This document shows, one piece after another, positions 32,731 to 40,421 of a stretch of DNA of 40,421 nt. The stretch covers positions 1 through 40,421 of the forward strand of contig JAJQHZ010000106.1 of NCBI GenBank assembly GCA_021199475.1, in the 5' to 3' direction. Position 1 is the stretch's first letter. Each line of letters begins with the position of its first letter. The notes beneath the pieces were generated by a model, which was not told where the DNA came from, did no database searches, and was given only the letters and a program-made list of their open reading frames with translations. Source of the DNA: Lachnospiraceae bacterium (lineage in GTDB: Bacteria; Bacillota; Clostridia; Lachnospirales; Lachnospiraceae). A program made the translations under genes and the position numbers.

Positions 32731-34905
32731 ATGACCCGGGAAGAATTGATTGAGGATCTTTCTGATTTGCGGGATTACCATACGGTCACGCAGAGGACCT
32801 GTGATTTTCTGAAACTGGATCTTCTGCGAAAGGATGATCATTACAATGCCGGAAATGATTCCCGTATTACGGATTGGTTTGACTACCTTTCGCCGACAGA
32901 AAAAGATTTTTCGAAGTATATTGATTTTTTCGCATTCGCTGTCGTTGCGAATCTGTCGCGGTTCGGTATGCGGGTTCCGTCGAAGGATGAGATGCAGCAA
33001 ATGTTGGAGATCAGCGGATACACCGGAGAAGAGATGAAAGAATATCTCAAGCCCACTCTGTCGAGGAAGGCGTCCTGTATTTCCGCGAAGCGGATGGTGC
33101 CGACCGTCTGCCTTCTGGCTCGTGTATTTGCAGAGGCGATGATGGATAAGAGTGAGTGGCAGGGATATAAGAAGGGAAAGAAGAAGAAAAACTATACGCC
33201 GGTGCCGAATCCGTTCATGCAGAAGCTGCAGAGCCTCGTTGCTTATATGGAAGAAAACCGACTGCTGTTTCTGGATAAGAATCAGGATGAGGCTGAGGAT
33301 CAGAAGGAGTACACCAGATTCGTCGTCAACCATTCCCGTTTTATGTGCAGGCTGTCCTGTATCCATAAGGAGCTGCGATTGGTGACGGATGAGATCGAGC
33401 GGCAGCAACGGGCGCTTGCAAAAGAGACGACGCAGGAAATGAAGCGGCTGATAAAGAAGCAGTCAAGACTGGATACCCCGAATGGGAATCCTTCGAAATC
33501 AGGGAGTGTAAAGCCTCCTCTGATGGCGCCGCTTGCTTCACCGTCCGCGTCCCTGCCGCAGATTCCGCAGATGCCGTCCCCTGAGGAACTCTCTGCTATG
33601 ATGCAAACCTCGCAGCGATATTCGTATTCTTCCCGGACTTCCCGGAGCCGGGATCTGGATATCAACAGCCTTCGCGACATGCCGCCTGAAATCGAGGCGC
33701 TCTTCAAACGGATGGAAGAGTTTGATGACCTGGCGGGTTCCCTGCACGAGGAGTGCTGGCGTCTCTCAGATCAGTTGACGGAAGAAAACTCCGCAGAGCG
33801 GGCTGCATTTGTTTCAGATGAATATGCATATGAGCTTGCGATGGCAGTCTTCCAGGCAATCCGCAATGGGGATGAAATCTATAAGCTGAAGGTAGGCCGC
33901 ATTGTGATGGAAGACCTGATAGCGGTCAGCGATATCCCTCTTGGCAGCGCGTTTTCAACGGAATTGGAAGACGATGATGATTGGGATTATGTATTTACAG
34001 AGTGCAATGGAAAACTGGCGCTCCCGGTCATCAAAGAAGGGGAATGTCTTACCTTTCCTCTGGATGAAAAAGTTGAATCCTTCCAGTATACTATGTCCAT
34101 ATCAGCGATGATTGCCCGGTATGCGGAACGGCCATTTGAGGCGCCGCTTTATATCCGTAAAAGTCTGATTAAAAAATTCAAAGATTGCGGCTGTTCCGAC
34201 CGGAAGGCGAGGGATTACGCCGTCATCGTTGCAACTCTTGAAAAATTGAACGAGCTGGAGAAGGATGACCTCCGCTTTGCGGATGATTATCCGGATTCGA
34301 AAGAAAAGAAGAAAGAAAAGACAGAGACACCGGAAGAAAAAATGGATACCAGAGTCCGGAAGGAAATCGCGGCGCGGGAGGAGGCGGAACGTGCCCTGCG
34401 GCAGGCACAGAAAGAAAACCAGAACTGCCGCCACGAGATCAGTACCTTGCAGAGGGAGATCGAACGCCTGAAAAAACAGTTGGCAGAAAAAGAACCGTCC
34501 TCAAAGAACACAGAGAATGAGGCCGAGGATACGGAGGCTGGGACTCCAGGAGCTCTGACAAAAACCGGCGGTGCGGCCGGGGAGAGCATTACATTCCCAT
34601 ACCAGACGAAGCTTCGCGTCGTGCTCTATGGCGGTTTTGAAGTATTCCACAGAGAACTGCTGAAGCTCCTGCCGGATGTGCGGGTCATCGAGCCGACATC
34701 CCATATCGACGTCAATCCCATCCGGAACGCCGACATCGTATTCCTGCAGATCAACAAGACCGACCACAGCGGCTACTGGACCGTCTGCGACGCCTGTAAG
34801 ATCAGCGGTGTGCCGTATATTCATCTAAACTATGCCAGCGCAAAACGGTGCGCCAAGGTGATGGTGGAGGAGATACGGAAGATTGAAGGGAAAATGCAGA
34901 AGTAA
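32731..34905 (+). CDS. DUF2325 protein with coiled coil
   Basis: ATG 32731 is chosen over upstream in-frame TTGs because GGAGGAG (32716-32722) lies 8 nt before it. The 724-residue protein has a helical N-terminal half, a Pro/Ser-rich low-complexity linker near residues 250-310, a charged coiled coil near 530-600 (REEAERALRQAQKENQNCRH), and a C-terminal DUF2325 domain of about 95 residues (LRVVLYGGFEVFHRELLKLL, NADIVFLQINKTDHSGYW). DUF2325 domains occur at the end of varied bacterial proteins of unknown role. No partner genes are obvious. It is intact. Confidence 0.82.
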   Translation: MTREELIEDLSDLRDYHTVTQRTCDFLKLDLLRKDDHYNAGNDSRITDWFDYLSPTEKDFSKYIDFFAFAVVANLSRFGMRVPSKDEMQQMLEISGYTGEEMKEYLKPTLSRKASCISAKRMVPTVCLLARVFAEAMMDKSEWQGYKKGKKKKNYTPVPNPFMQKLQSLVAYMEENRLLFLDKNQDEAEDQKEYTRFVVNHSRFMCRLSCIHKELRLVTDEIERQQRALAKETTQEMKRLIKKQSRLDTPNGNPSKSGSVKPPLMAPLASPSASLPQIPQMPSPEELSAMMQTSQRYSYSSRTSRSRDLDINSLRDMPPEIEALFKRMEEFDDLAGSLHEECWRLSDQLTEENSAERAAFVSDEYAYELAMAVFQAIRNGDEIYKLKVGRIVMEDLIAVSDIPLGSAFSTELEDDDDWDYVFTECNGKLALPVIKEGECLTFPLDEKVESFQYTMSISAMIARYAERPFEAPLYIRKSLIKKFKDCGCSDRKARDYAVIVATLEKLNELEKDDLRFADDYPDSKEKKKEKTETPEEKMDTRVRKEIAAREEAERALRQAQKENQNCRHEISTLQREIERLKKQLAEKEPSSKNTENEAEDTEAGTPGALTKTGGAAGESITFPYQTKLRVVLYGGFEVFHRELLKLLPDVRVIEPTSHIDVNPIRNADIVFLQINKTDHSGYWTVCDACKISGVPYIHLNYASAKRCAKVMVEEIRKIEGKMQK

Positions 34906-34990
34906 GCTTGTTCCGTATATATTTGTACACCACATGAACTGGCGGCGGCTTTTGAAAGACAGATTAAAGGGATGCTCTGCACTGACGGAA

Positions 34991-35401
34991 TCAAATAATC
35001 AAATGATCTTCTTTTGCAGGTCTGCGGGGAGCCAGGAAAGAGAGGAAAGCGGGAAGAATTATGGCAAATGAAAAAGTGGCTGTCACATCACCGTTTCCAA
35101 GTGCTTCCTGCCATCCGGCCAGATCATCGATATGCCCCAGTCGGGTGTAACTCCAGGAGTTTGAACCGTAAAAGATTACAATCTGATTGCCATTGTACAG
35201 GACAATATCTCCGGCCTGCGTTGTCGTCTGGCTGTTGCTGGCAGGCAGACTGGCTCCAAGAGACCCGACTTTCTCAAAGCCGGAATAATCGCTCATCTCA
35301 ATCACAACAGGTGCTTCTTCCATCATTTCAACAAAAGCATTGACTGCCTCATTTTCCTCCAATGTGGCGGTAAAAACGATATTATCAATCTGAACCTTCA
35401 T
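34991..35401 (-). CDS. Cyclophilin-like fold protein, unusual C-terminal tail
   Basis: From ATG 35401 the 136 residues show the Cyclophil_like pattern: NIVFTATLEENEAVNAFVEM, VVIEMSDYSGFEKVGSLGAS, GDIVLYNGNQIVIFYGSNSW, YTRLGHIDDL and GDVTATFSF. Relatives stop soon after the last strand; here about 25 extra hydrophobic and basic residues follow (FAIILPAFLSFLAPRRPAKE), suggesting loss of the original stop. Just upstream lies a lipoprotein signal ORF in another frame; such proteins are usually secreted lipoproteins, so the domain and its signal appear to have been split. AGGAGGAGG lies upstream of the ATG but may only reflect the EKEEEN codons. Confidence 0.75.
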   Translation of the reverse strand: MKVQIDNIVFTATLEENEAVNAFVEMMEEAPVVIEMSDYSGFEKVGSLGASLPASNSQTTTQAGDIVLYNGNQIVIFYGSNSWSYTRLGHIDDLAGWQEALGNGDVTATFSFAIILPAFLSFLAPRRPAKEDHLII

Positions 35402-35403
35402 TT

Positions 35404-35556
35404 TTAATTTTCCTCCTCCTTTTCTACAGTGTCGGTTGTTTCTATAATCTCAGAAACAGCTGCAGTTGTTTCCGTATCGTTCTCCTGCGTACTTGCACAG
35501 CCGCTGACAGATAACAGCATACATAACAAGAGAACTATTGAAATCGGCTTTTTCAT
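35404..35556 (-). CDS. Lipoprotein signal peptide ORF, probably the detached N-terminus of the cyclophilin-like protein
   Basis: ATG 35556 overlaps the aldo/keto reductase stop (ATGA). The 50-residue product reads KKPISIVLLLCMLLSVSGC with the lipobox at Cys20, followed by an acidic Thr/Glu linker and TAA at 35404-35406. One extra T before the stop (giving TTA AAA ATG) would join it in frame to the cyclophilin-like domain, so a 1-nt loss is likely. As read, it would yield only a short lipopeptide. Confidence 0.7.
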   Translation of the reverse strand: MKKPISIVLLLCMLLSVSGCASTQENDTETTAAVSEIIETTDTVEKEEEN

Positions 35557-36647
35557 TTTCCAAACGCCTCGCATATCATTTTCATCCGCTCACTCTGACG
35601 GACATGGAACGGACAACGGCTGTCACAGTGACCACAGCTGATACAGTCCCCGGCGGTTTTCTCCAGTGTCAGATAATGTTCCCTTGCCAGATTATCACCC
35701 AGCATCATCAGGTCATAATACTTATTGATCAGCGCAATATCAAGACCGGCTGGGCATGGATGACAGTGCTTACAGTAAACACAGACCCCTTCGGTTTCCT
35801 TTGGTGTATATCCGGCAATTACAGAGTAATCCTTCTGTTCCTCCGGGACTCTGAAATATTCCAGCACCTCATTCAGCTCTGCTTCGTTTCCATATCCGGG
35901 GACAACGGTAAGCACTCCCGGCTTATCCAGGGCGTACTGAATACATTGATATTTTCCAAGTGCTGCCCCAAATGGAGACTTCTCTGCATCCAAAAGCTGC
36001 CCGCCACAGAAGGGTTTCATGACAACAATGCCAACACCTTCTTTTTCGCAGCGGCGATATAGTTCATAGCGTTCGGCACTGCTGCCGATGGCATAATCGC
36101 CCTGCCCATAATCATACAGTGGGTTGATGCTGAACATGAGAACATCCACAAGCCCCATGTCCAGCACTTTTTGTGCCACGGAAGGCGTGTGCGAAGACAT
36201 CCCGATATGATGGACGATTCCTTCCTTTTTCAATTCCAGGATGTAGTCCAATACGCCATTTTTGATGTAGGTATCCAGGTCTTTGGCTTCATCCATGCAG
36301 TGGATAAAGCCAAAATCCATATAGTCTGTCCGCAGCTTTTCCATCTGCCACCGTACAGATTTTTTGATTTTCTTCAGGCTGGTCGTCCATCCGTATTCCC
36401 CGGATGTGTAATCGGCACCAAAGTGAATCTGCAAATAGACCTGATCCCGTTTTCCCTCTATTGCTTTTCCGTAGGCGTCAAAAATCGTTGCATGGCCGCC
36501 GGCCATGTCGAAATAATTGATTCCGCTTTCCATGGCGGCACGGACAGTTGCAATGATTTCTTTTTCAGGTCGCTCCCCGATCACGGAAGACCCCATTCCG
36601 ATGACACTGATTTTTTCGCCCCCATGGGGCAGTACACGATATTCCAT
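35553..36647 (-). CDS. Aldo/keto reductase with C-terminal 4Fe-4S domain
   Basis: The 364-residue protein starts MEYRVLPHGGEKISVIGMGS. It shows the TIM-barrel reductase features (INYFDMAGGH with the catalytic Asp region, DYMDFGFIHCMD, GIVHHIGMSSHTP) and two cysteine clusters (CVYCKHCHPCP and CISCGHCDSRCPF) for [4Fe-4S] centres. Family members are NAD(P)H- or ferredoxin-linked oxidoreductases of unknown substrate, frequent in anaerobes. The usual Tyr of the tetrad is not obvious in the GGH segment. It is the fourth gene of the minus-strand operon, 57 bp after the alcohol dehydrogenase. Confidence 0.9.
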   Translation of the reverse strand: MEYRVLPHGGEKISVIGMGSSVIGERPEKEIIATVRAAMESGINYFDMAGGHATIFDAYGKAIEGKRDQVYLQIHFGADYTSGEYGWTTSLKKIKKSVRWQMEKLRTDYMDFGFIHCMDEAKDLDTYIKNGVLDYILELKKEGIVHHIGMSSHTPSVAQKVLDMGLVDVLMFSINPLYDYGQGDYAIGSSAERYELYRRCEKEGVGIVVMKPFCGGQLLDAEKSPFGAALGKYQCIQYALDKPGVLTVVPGYGNEAELNEVLEYFRVPEEQKDYSVIAGYTPKETEGVCVYCKHCHPCPAGLDIALINKYYDLMMLGDNLAREHYLTLEKTAGDCISCGHCDSRCPFHVRQSERMKMICEAFGK

Positions 36648-36704
36648 ATGGTTTTCCCTTTTATAGTGGCACTCAAAAATAACTTACGCGCTGCTTTTGC
36701 TCCT

Positions 36705-37877
36705 TTACAGACTTTCGCGCAAAATCTCTACGACCTCATCCTTCGTCAACGCCTTATAGCCATCCGTGAGCATGATCGTACTGTCGGCAATGCCGGGGAT
36801 CATATCCTTTGTAGCGCCGAGATCGGTGATGTTCATCACAAGACCCAGCTCCTTCATCCAGCTCTCCATACAATCCAGCCCTTCCGCGGCAATCTGTTCA
36901 GTTGTCTTACCGTTCGTCTGTACATTCCAGACGTTCTTTGCGAAACGGGCGAATTTCTCCAGCCCATACGGGCAGATATGGCGATAGTAAGCCATAGACA
37001 CTGCGGCAAGCGTCATCCCGTGGGTGGCATCGGTATATGCTCCCACAGCCTGGCCGATCATATGAACCATCCAGTCCGTGGTTTTCCCCTGGGCGACCAG
37101 CGTGTTCAGCGCCCACGTTGCCGTCCACATCAGATTACTGCGGGCCTCATAATCACGGGGATTCTGAATGGCAATGCGGGAGGAGTGAATCACAGAACGC
37201 ATCAGGCCCTCGCTGATATAGTCGCTGGTGTTGTCGTCCTCGCCAGAGAAATACTGCTCACAGATATGATTGAAAATATCATAGATGCCGGATACCATCT
37301 GATATTTTGGCAAGGTGTAGGTGAAGGTTGGGTCTAAAATGGAGAACTTCGGGAATACGTTGTCTCCAAAGACATGACCGATCTTCAGCTTCTGCTCGTG
37401 GTTGGTGATCACAGCACCGCCGTTCATCTCGCTGCCGGTTCCGACCATCGTCAGCACACAGCCCACCGGAATGATTTTGGTATCCGCATCTACATCCTGG
37501 AAGTTCAGATAATATTTCTGCCAGGGGTCTTCCTGACACCAGGCGGAGACAGAAACAGCCTTGGCGTAATCGCAGCAGGAGCCGCCGCCCACAGCGAGGA
37601 TCAGAGCTACATTGTTTTCCCTTGCAATGCGGCTGCCCTCATAGACCTTTTCCACTGTCGGATTCGGCATCACGCCTCCATCCTCGACAATGCGTTTTCC
37701 GTTGTCACGGAGCAGCTTTATGACCTGGTCATAGATCCCATTTTTCCTGATGGAGCCGCCGCCGTAAACAAGCTGCACTGTTTCTCCATACTTCGGCAGC
37801 TCCTCATTCAAACGCTTAAGTGAACCCTCCCCAAAGTAAAGCCTTGTCGGATTACAAAAAGTAAAATTTCCAAGCAT
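36705..37877 (-). CDS. Iron-containing (butanol-type) alcohol dehydrogenase
   Basis: The start is ATG 37877 with GGAGGAATTT upstream (an upstream in-frame ATG at 37892 lacks a site). The 390-residue protein has the NAD(P)-binding GGGSCCDYAKAV, the metal ligands D and H in GIYDIFNHICEQYF, and TDATHGMTLAA. At the place where the family commonly has a third ligand His (IxHxLSA) this protein reads MIGQAVGA. Whether this Gln still binds metal is uncertain. It should reduce aldehydes to alcohols with NAD(P)H. Confidence 0.88.
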   Translation of the reverse strand: MLGNFTFCNPTRLYFGEGSLKRLNEELPKYGETVQLVYGGGSIRKNGIYDQVIKLLRDNGKRIVEDGGVMPNPTVEKVYEGSRIARENNVALILAVGGGSCCDYAKAVSVSAWCQEDPWQKYYLNFQDVDADTKIIPVGCVLTMVGTGSEMNGGAVITNHEQKLKIGHVFGDNVFPKFSILDPTFTYTLPKYQMVSGIYDIFNHICEQYFSGEDDNTSDYISEGLMRSVIHSSRIAIQNPRDYEARSNLMWTATWALNTLVAQGKTTDWMVHMIGQAVGAYTDATHGMTLAAVSMAYYRHICPYGLEKFARFAKNVWNVQTNGKTTEQIAAEGLDCMESWMKELGLVMNITDLGATKDMIPGIADSTIMLTDGYKALTKDEVVEILRESL

Positions 37878-37904
37878 AATAAATTCCTCCAAATGATGAT
37901 TTTA

Positions 37905-37959
37905 CAACGGCTGAATCTGCCGTTGATCCTTCCTATTTTGTGGCAAGTCGGAGCCACAA
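37905..37959. repeat. Two hairpins between alcohol dehydrogenase and decarboxylase-cupin genes
   Basis: CAACGGC 37905-37911 pairs with GCCGTTG 37919-37925, and TTGTGGC 37938-37944 with GCCACAA 37953-37959. No long T-run follows on the minus strand. They may stabilise or attenuate the operon transcript. Confidence 0.5.
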
Positions 37960-37992
37960 TTTTACTGCCTTTTGTCGCTCAAACCATTTTGA

Positions 37993-38751
37993 TTACTTCA
38001 AAATATTATACTGGGTGTCATCCACCGGTTCAAGCCACTCGCTCGATCCGTTTTCTCCCGGCACTTCCACGGCAAGATGAGAGAACCAGCTGTCAGGTGC
38101 GGCACCGTGCCAATGCTTCACACCGACCGGGATGTTGATGCAGTCTCCGGGCGTCATTTCCACCGCGTCCTTGCCCCACTCCTGATAATAGCCGCGTCCG
38201 GCCACGCAGATCAGAATCTGACCGCCGCCTTTGTCTGCGTGGTGAATGTGCCAGTTGTTGCGGCAGCCCGGTTCAAATGTTACATTGGAAATGCCAACCT
38301 GGCTGGAGGACACGGGCGCAAGGTAACTCTGTCCAACGAAATACTGCGCATAGGCATCATTCGGCTCGCCTATCGGGAATATCATTTCAGCAGCATGAGC
38401 CGCCTTTGCATCAGTGGGAGCTGCTGCATCATCTGTCCAGATCTCCTTTGCCATGTTGAACACAGCCCAGCCCTTTGGCCAGCCAACGTAAAATGCAGCG
38501 TGGGTGATAATTGCCGCGATTTCTTTTCTTGTCACGCCGGCTTTCTTCGCGTTCTCCAGATGATACTTCAGAGAAGAATCCGTAATGCCGGAGGACATCA
38601 AAGCTACCACCGTGATGATACAGCGTGTCTTGTGGTCGATGTCCTGATTATTCCAGTTCTCGCCGAAAAGAATGTCATCATTAAAGTGGGCGAAATCCGG
38701 CGCGAACTCGCCAAGAGAGTTGCGTCCTGCTGTCTGTACTATTTTTTCCAT
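37993..38751 (-). CDS. Carboxymuconolactone decarboxylase-cupin fusion protein
   Basis: ATG 38751 follows AGGAGG. Residues 1-105 form a CMD/AhpD-like domain (HKTRCIITVVALMSSGI, ITHAAFYVGWPKGW). The CxxC of peroxidase-type AhpD is absent, so peroxidase activity is unlikely. Residues 140-252 are a cupin with metal-binding histidines (NNWHIHHADKGG, VKHWHGAAPDSWFSH). The fusion is common in gut bacteria next to alcohol and aldo/keto reductases and MerR/LysR regulators; the substrate is unknown. Confidence 0.9.
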   Translation of the reverse strand: MEKIVQTAGRNSLGEFAPDFAHFNDDILFGENWNNQDIDHKTRCIITVVALMSSGITDSSLKYHLENAKKAGVTRKEIAAIITHAAFYVGWPKGWAVFNMAKEIWTDDAAAPTDAKAAHAAEMIFPIGEPNDAYAQYFVGQSYLAPVSSSQVGISNVTFEPGCRNNWHIHHADKGGGQILICVAGRGYYQEWGKDAVEMTPGDCINIPVGVKHWHGAAPDSWFSHLAVEVPGENGSSEWLEPVDDTQYNILK

Positions 38752-38784
38752 AATGAACCTCCTTGTAAATCCGTGTTTCCTTTT

Positions 38785-39135
38785 TCATTGTCTGACGGAA
38801 CGGATGCTGTGGCGCAGATAATCCAGACGATCCAGCTGCGCTTCCCGGAAGTGGATCTCATCCAGTGCGCTTTTGCGCCGCCGGTTCAGCATGGCCATCC
38901 GCTGTTCCTTCGTGGATTCTCCCTCTAAGAGCAGCTGCATATAGGTTTCTACCTCACTATTCTCAAAACCGACATCGTGCAGCGTCATGATCATGCTCAG
39001 ACGCTCAATATCTTCATCATCATACTGCCACGCACCCATGACCTTCTTCACAGTCCCGCAAAGGCCCCAGCTTTCGTATTCGTGGAGAATCTCAAGCGGG
39101 ATGCCGTAGCGTTCACTTGCTTCATCAATCGTCAT
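38785..39135 (-). CDS. MerR-family regulator
   Basis: The start is ATG 39135 (GGAGGGAGT upstream). The 116-residue protein is a short MerR type: TIDEASERYGIPLEILHEYE winged helix, then IERLSMIMTLHDVGFENSEV and a coiled coil (RMAMLNRRRKSALDEIHFRE). It is the first gene of the redox operon and probably its regulator. A dyad GGACA-N8-TGTCC sits in the 18-bp spacer of the promoter at plus 39200-39229. Confidence 0.88.
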   Translation of the reverse strand: MTIDEASERYGIPLEILHEYESWGLCGTVKKVMGAWQYDDEDIERLSMIMTLHDVGFENSEVETYMQLLLEGESTKEQRMAMLNRRRKSALDEIHFREAQLDRLDYLRHSIRSVRQ

Positions 39136-39165
39136 TTGGCTACTCCCTCCTTTCCGTCACTGCCA

Positions 39166-39201
39166 CAAAAAAATGCAGGCATCCTTTTGGGATACCTACA
39201 T
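39166..39201 (-). terminator. Terminator after the LysR gene
   Basis: On the minus strand ATGTAGGTATCC (plus 39190-39201) pairs with GGATGCCTGCAT (plus 39173-39184) with two G-U pairs, followed by T7. It lies between LysR and MerR genes. Confidence 0.8.
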
Positions 39202-39229
39202 TTTACTTGGGACAAGGCTTAATGTCCAA
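39200..39229 (-). promoter_or_regulatory. MerR-type promoter of the redox operon
   Basis: On the minus strand TTGGAC (plus 39224-39229) and TAAAAT (plus 39200-39205) are 18 bp apart, with the dyad GGACA-N8-TGTCC (plus 39210-39227) overlapping the -35 and spacer. The -10 overlaps the first arm of the LysR terminator. Confidence 0.5.
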
Positions 39230-39255
39230 TGCCTATATTACATGGCCAGGAATGC

Positions 39256-40122
39256 TCAAATTGTATTTTTAACCTGATGGATAAACTGAGATGTCGCAGC
39301 AGCCAGCATCTGGCTTTTCTTCCACACAAGAACAGCACCTGTTTCCAATTCGGGAGACAATGGAATGAAACAGAGGTCTTCATATATCGCTCCAAAATCA
39401 AAGCAAAGCGCGATGCCTACCTTGCTGCGAACCATAGCTGCGGCGTTGATAATCAGGTTATAGGTGGCGACAATATTCAGTTGTTCGTAAATCTCTCCGA
39501 ACCAGTTGCCGATCTCATTTTTGACCTGGTCACGCTGCGGAAACAGCAATGGGGGCTCTGCCAGATCTTCTGGCGTAACTGCCTGCTTTTGGGCCAACAC
39601 CGAATCTTTGCGGGTGAGAATTCCCCATTTTTCTTTGTATGGCATACGAAGGAATTCATACCTGCCGACATCCACAGGCTCCATTAAAAGCCCGATATCC
39701 AGCAGCCCCTGCTCAATCCGCTCCTTGATGTCATCTGCCGTTGAACTGTGGATATGAAAACGTACCAGAGGGTACTCTGTCTGAAAGACAGCGATCTGAT
39801 CCGCAAGGGCTGACATATTTCTGGTCTCTCCGCAGCCAATCGTAATCTCTCCTGCAAGTGTATCCTCTTTGTGAGAAAGCTCCTGAATCGTTTTATCTGA
39901 CAGCTCCACAAGCTCCTGTGCGCGGCGCTTTAAGAGCATACCATCTTCAGTGAGCGTGACATTGTATTTCCCACGATGAAACAGCTTAACGCCCAGTTCT
40001 TCTTCCAGCTGCATCAGCTGGCGGGATAAAGTCGGCTGCGTAATGTGCAGAAGACTGGCGGCTTTTGTGATGTTTTCTTCCCGCGCCACCATCAGAAAAT
40101 ATTTTAATACCCGCAACTCCAT
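39256..40122 (-). CDS. LysR-family transcriptional regulator
   Basis: The start is ATG 40122 (GGAG nine bases upstream); in-frame ATGs further up lack a site. The 288-residue protein begins MELRVLKYFLMVAREENITK followed by the HTH (AASLLHITQPTLSRQLMQLE) and the LysR substrate-binding domain (LAGEITIGCGETRNMSALAD). It lies upstream of the MerR-led operon in the same orientation and is a likely regulator of it or of an upstream gene. Confidence 0.92.
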   Translation of the reverse strand: MELRVLKYFLMVAREENITKAASLLHITQPTLSRQLMQLEEELGVKLFHRGKYNVTLTEDGMLLKRRAQELVELSDKTIQELSHKEDTLAGEITIGCGETRNMSALADQIAVFQTEYPLVRFHIHSSTADDIKERIEQGLLDIGLLMEPVDVGRYEFLRMPYKEKWGILTRKDSVLAQKQAVTPEDLAEPPLLFPQRDQVKNEIGNWFGEIYEQLNIVATYNLIINAAAMVRSKVGIALCFDFGAIYEDLCFIPLSPELETGAVLVWKKSQMLAAATSQFIHQVKNTI

Positions 40123-40260
40123 AGTCTGCATCTCCGTTCCATATCTTAGCGCATTATACAGCATGAGTTATTGAAATTCAACATAATGAAGGCCAGGATA
40201 TGCCTTTTCTGGTATCATATCATCTTATCTCTTTGACCATCTGATCCGGAAAGGACATCG

Positions 40261-40421
40261 TTAAACGTGAATTTCGGTTTTGATTTTATTGATAAAGGCA
40301 GCAACGGTTTCCGACGGATGCTTTGCGTAAATAATCCCGTAAGGCATTTTGTAATCCCACATCATTGGGATCGTCACAATGGACGGATGAACATCTGCCC
40401 ATATGTCCAAAGTTTCCATCA
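40261..40421 (-). CDS. LysR-type regulator, C-terminal part (runs off window)
   Basis: The minus frame ending at TAA (40261-40263) reads ETLDIWADVHPSIVTIPMMW, DYKMPYGIIYAKHPS and a final IKTEIHV. This is the end of a LysR substrate-binding domain (..WDY..PYGllYak.PS). The rest lies beyond 40421. Confidence 0.75.
   Translation of the reverse strand, partial: METLDIWADVHPSIVTIPMMWDYKMPYGIIYAKHPSETVAAFINKIKTEIHV

Noticed and set aside
36171-37337. Long plus-strand open frame of 388 codons
   Set aside because: It lies antisense to the aldo/keto reductase and alcohol dehydrogenase genes, whose proteins have clear motifs; it is a shadow of codon bias.

Overview
The window looks like the chromosome of an anaerobic gut Clostridium-type Firmicute, most likely Lachnospiraceae. 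The reasons are AGGAGG-type ribosome binding sites, many TTGACN-17-TATAAT promoters, a YesM/YesN two-component pair next to a sugar ABC transporter, a TIGR04076 protein, a DUF2325 protein and a ferredoxin-type aldo/keto reductase. No rRNA, tRNA, CRISPR array or complete insertion sequence was seen. All assignments come from reading the sequence and recalled family signatures; no search was run.

Region A (1-10.5 kb) is an AT-richer, decaying defence/toxin island. It holds two Abi_2/AbiF-type HEPN genes, one intact and one with an in-frame stop. Three abiF-like non-coding RNAs accompany them, one of them an orphan. It also holds a coiled-coil/CHAT gene cut off and joined to a 5'-truncated AlbA_2-type ATPase gene, an unknown gene split by a T8 frameshift, remnants of a pRiA4b ORF-3-like gene and of a Fic gene, a frameshifted Fic gene, an intact Fic gene, two Rpn-family nuclease remnants and an AAA/DUF4143 ATPase. 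The two Fic genes and the ATPase each have a good promoter bracketed by repeated operator-like sequences.

Region B (10.5-18 kb) has a 62-bp tandem repeat in the leader of a SNF2-family helicase gene, a second AAA/DUF4143 ATPase with a nuclease-like C-terminus, and an XRE repressor divergent from two uncharacterised small genes.

Region C (18-28.5 kb) is a sugar-utilisation locus. A MerR gene is truncated into the start of a YesM-type sensor kinase, followed by a YesN-type regulator, a terminator, a promoter, a YtfQ-like sugar-binding protein, an attenuator-like hairpin, an ATPase gene with an in-frame TAG at codon 21, two permeases, a PfkB sugar kinase and a 6-phospho-3-hexuloisomerase-like SIS protein. 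The likely job is import, phosphorylation and isomerisation of a furanose or ketohexose-type sugar.

Region D (28.5-34.9 kb) has an aminotransferase, D-serine ammonia-lyase (dsdA), an acidic low-complexity ORF, a TIGR04076 gene and a DUF2325 coiled-coil protein.

Region E (35-40.4 kb, all minus strand) is a redox operon: MerR, carboxymuconolactone decarboxylase-cupin fusion, iron-type alcohol dehydrogenase, aldo/keto reductase with a ferredoxin tail, and a lipoprotein signal ORF followed by a cyclophilin-like protein. A LysR gene lies upstream, and the 3' end of another LysR gene runs off the window.

The most notable features are the tandem abiF-type RNA/HEPN loci, the density of broken genes with single in-frame stops or 1-nt shifts, the paired-site change between the two 62-bp repeat copies, and the operator-bracketed promoters of the Fic and ATPase genes.
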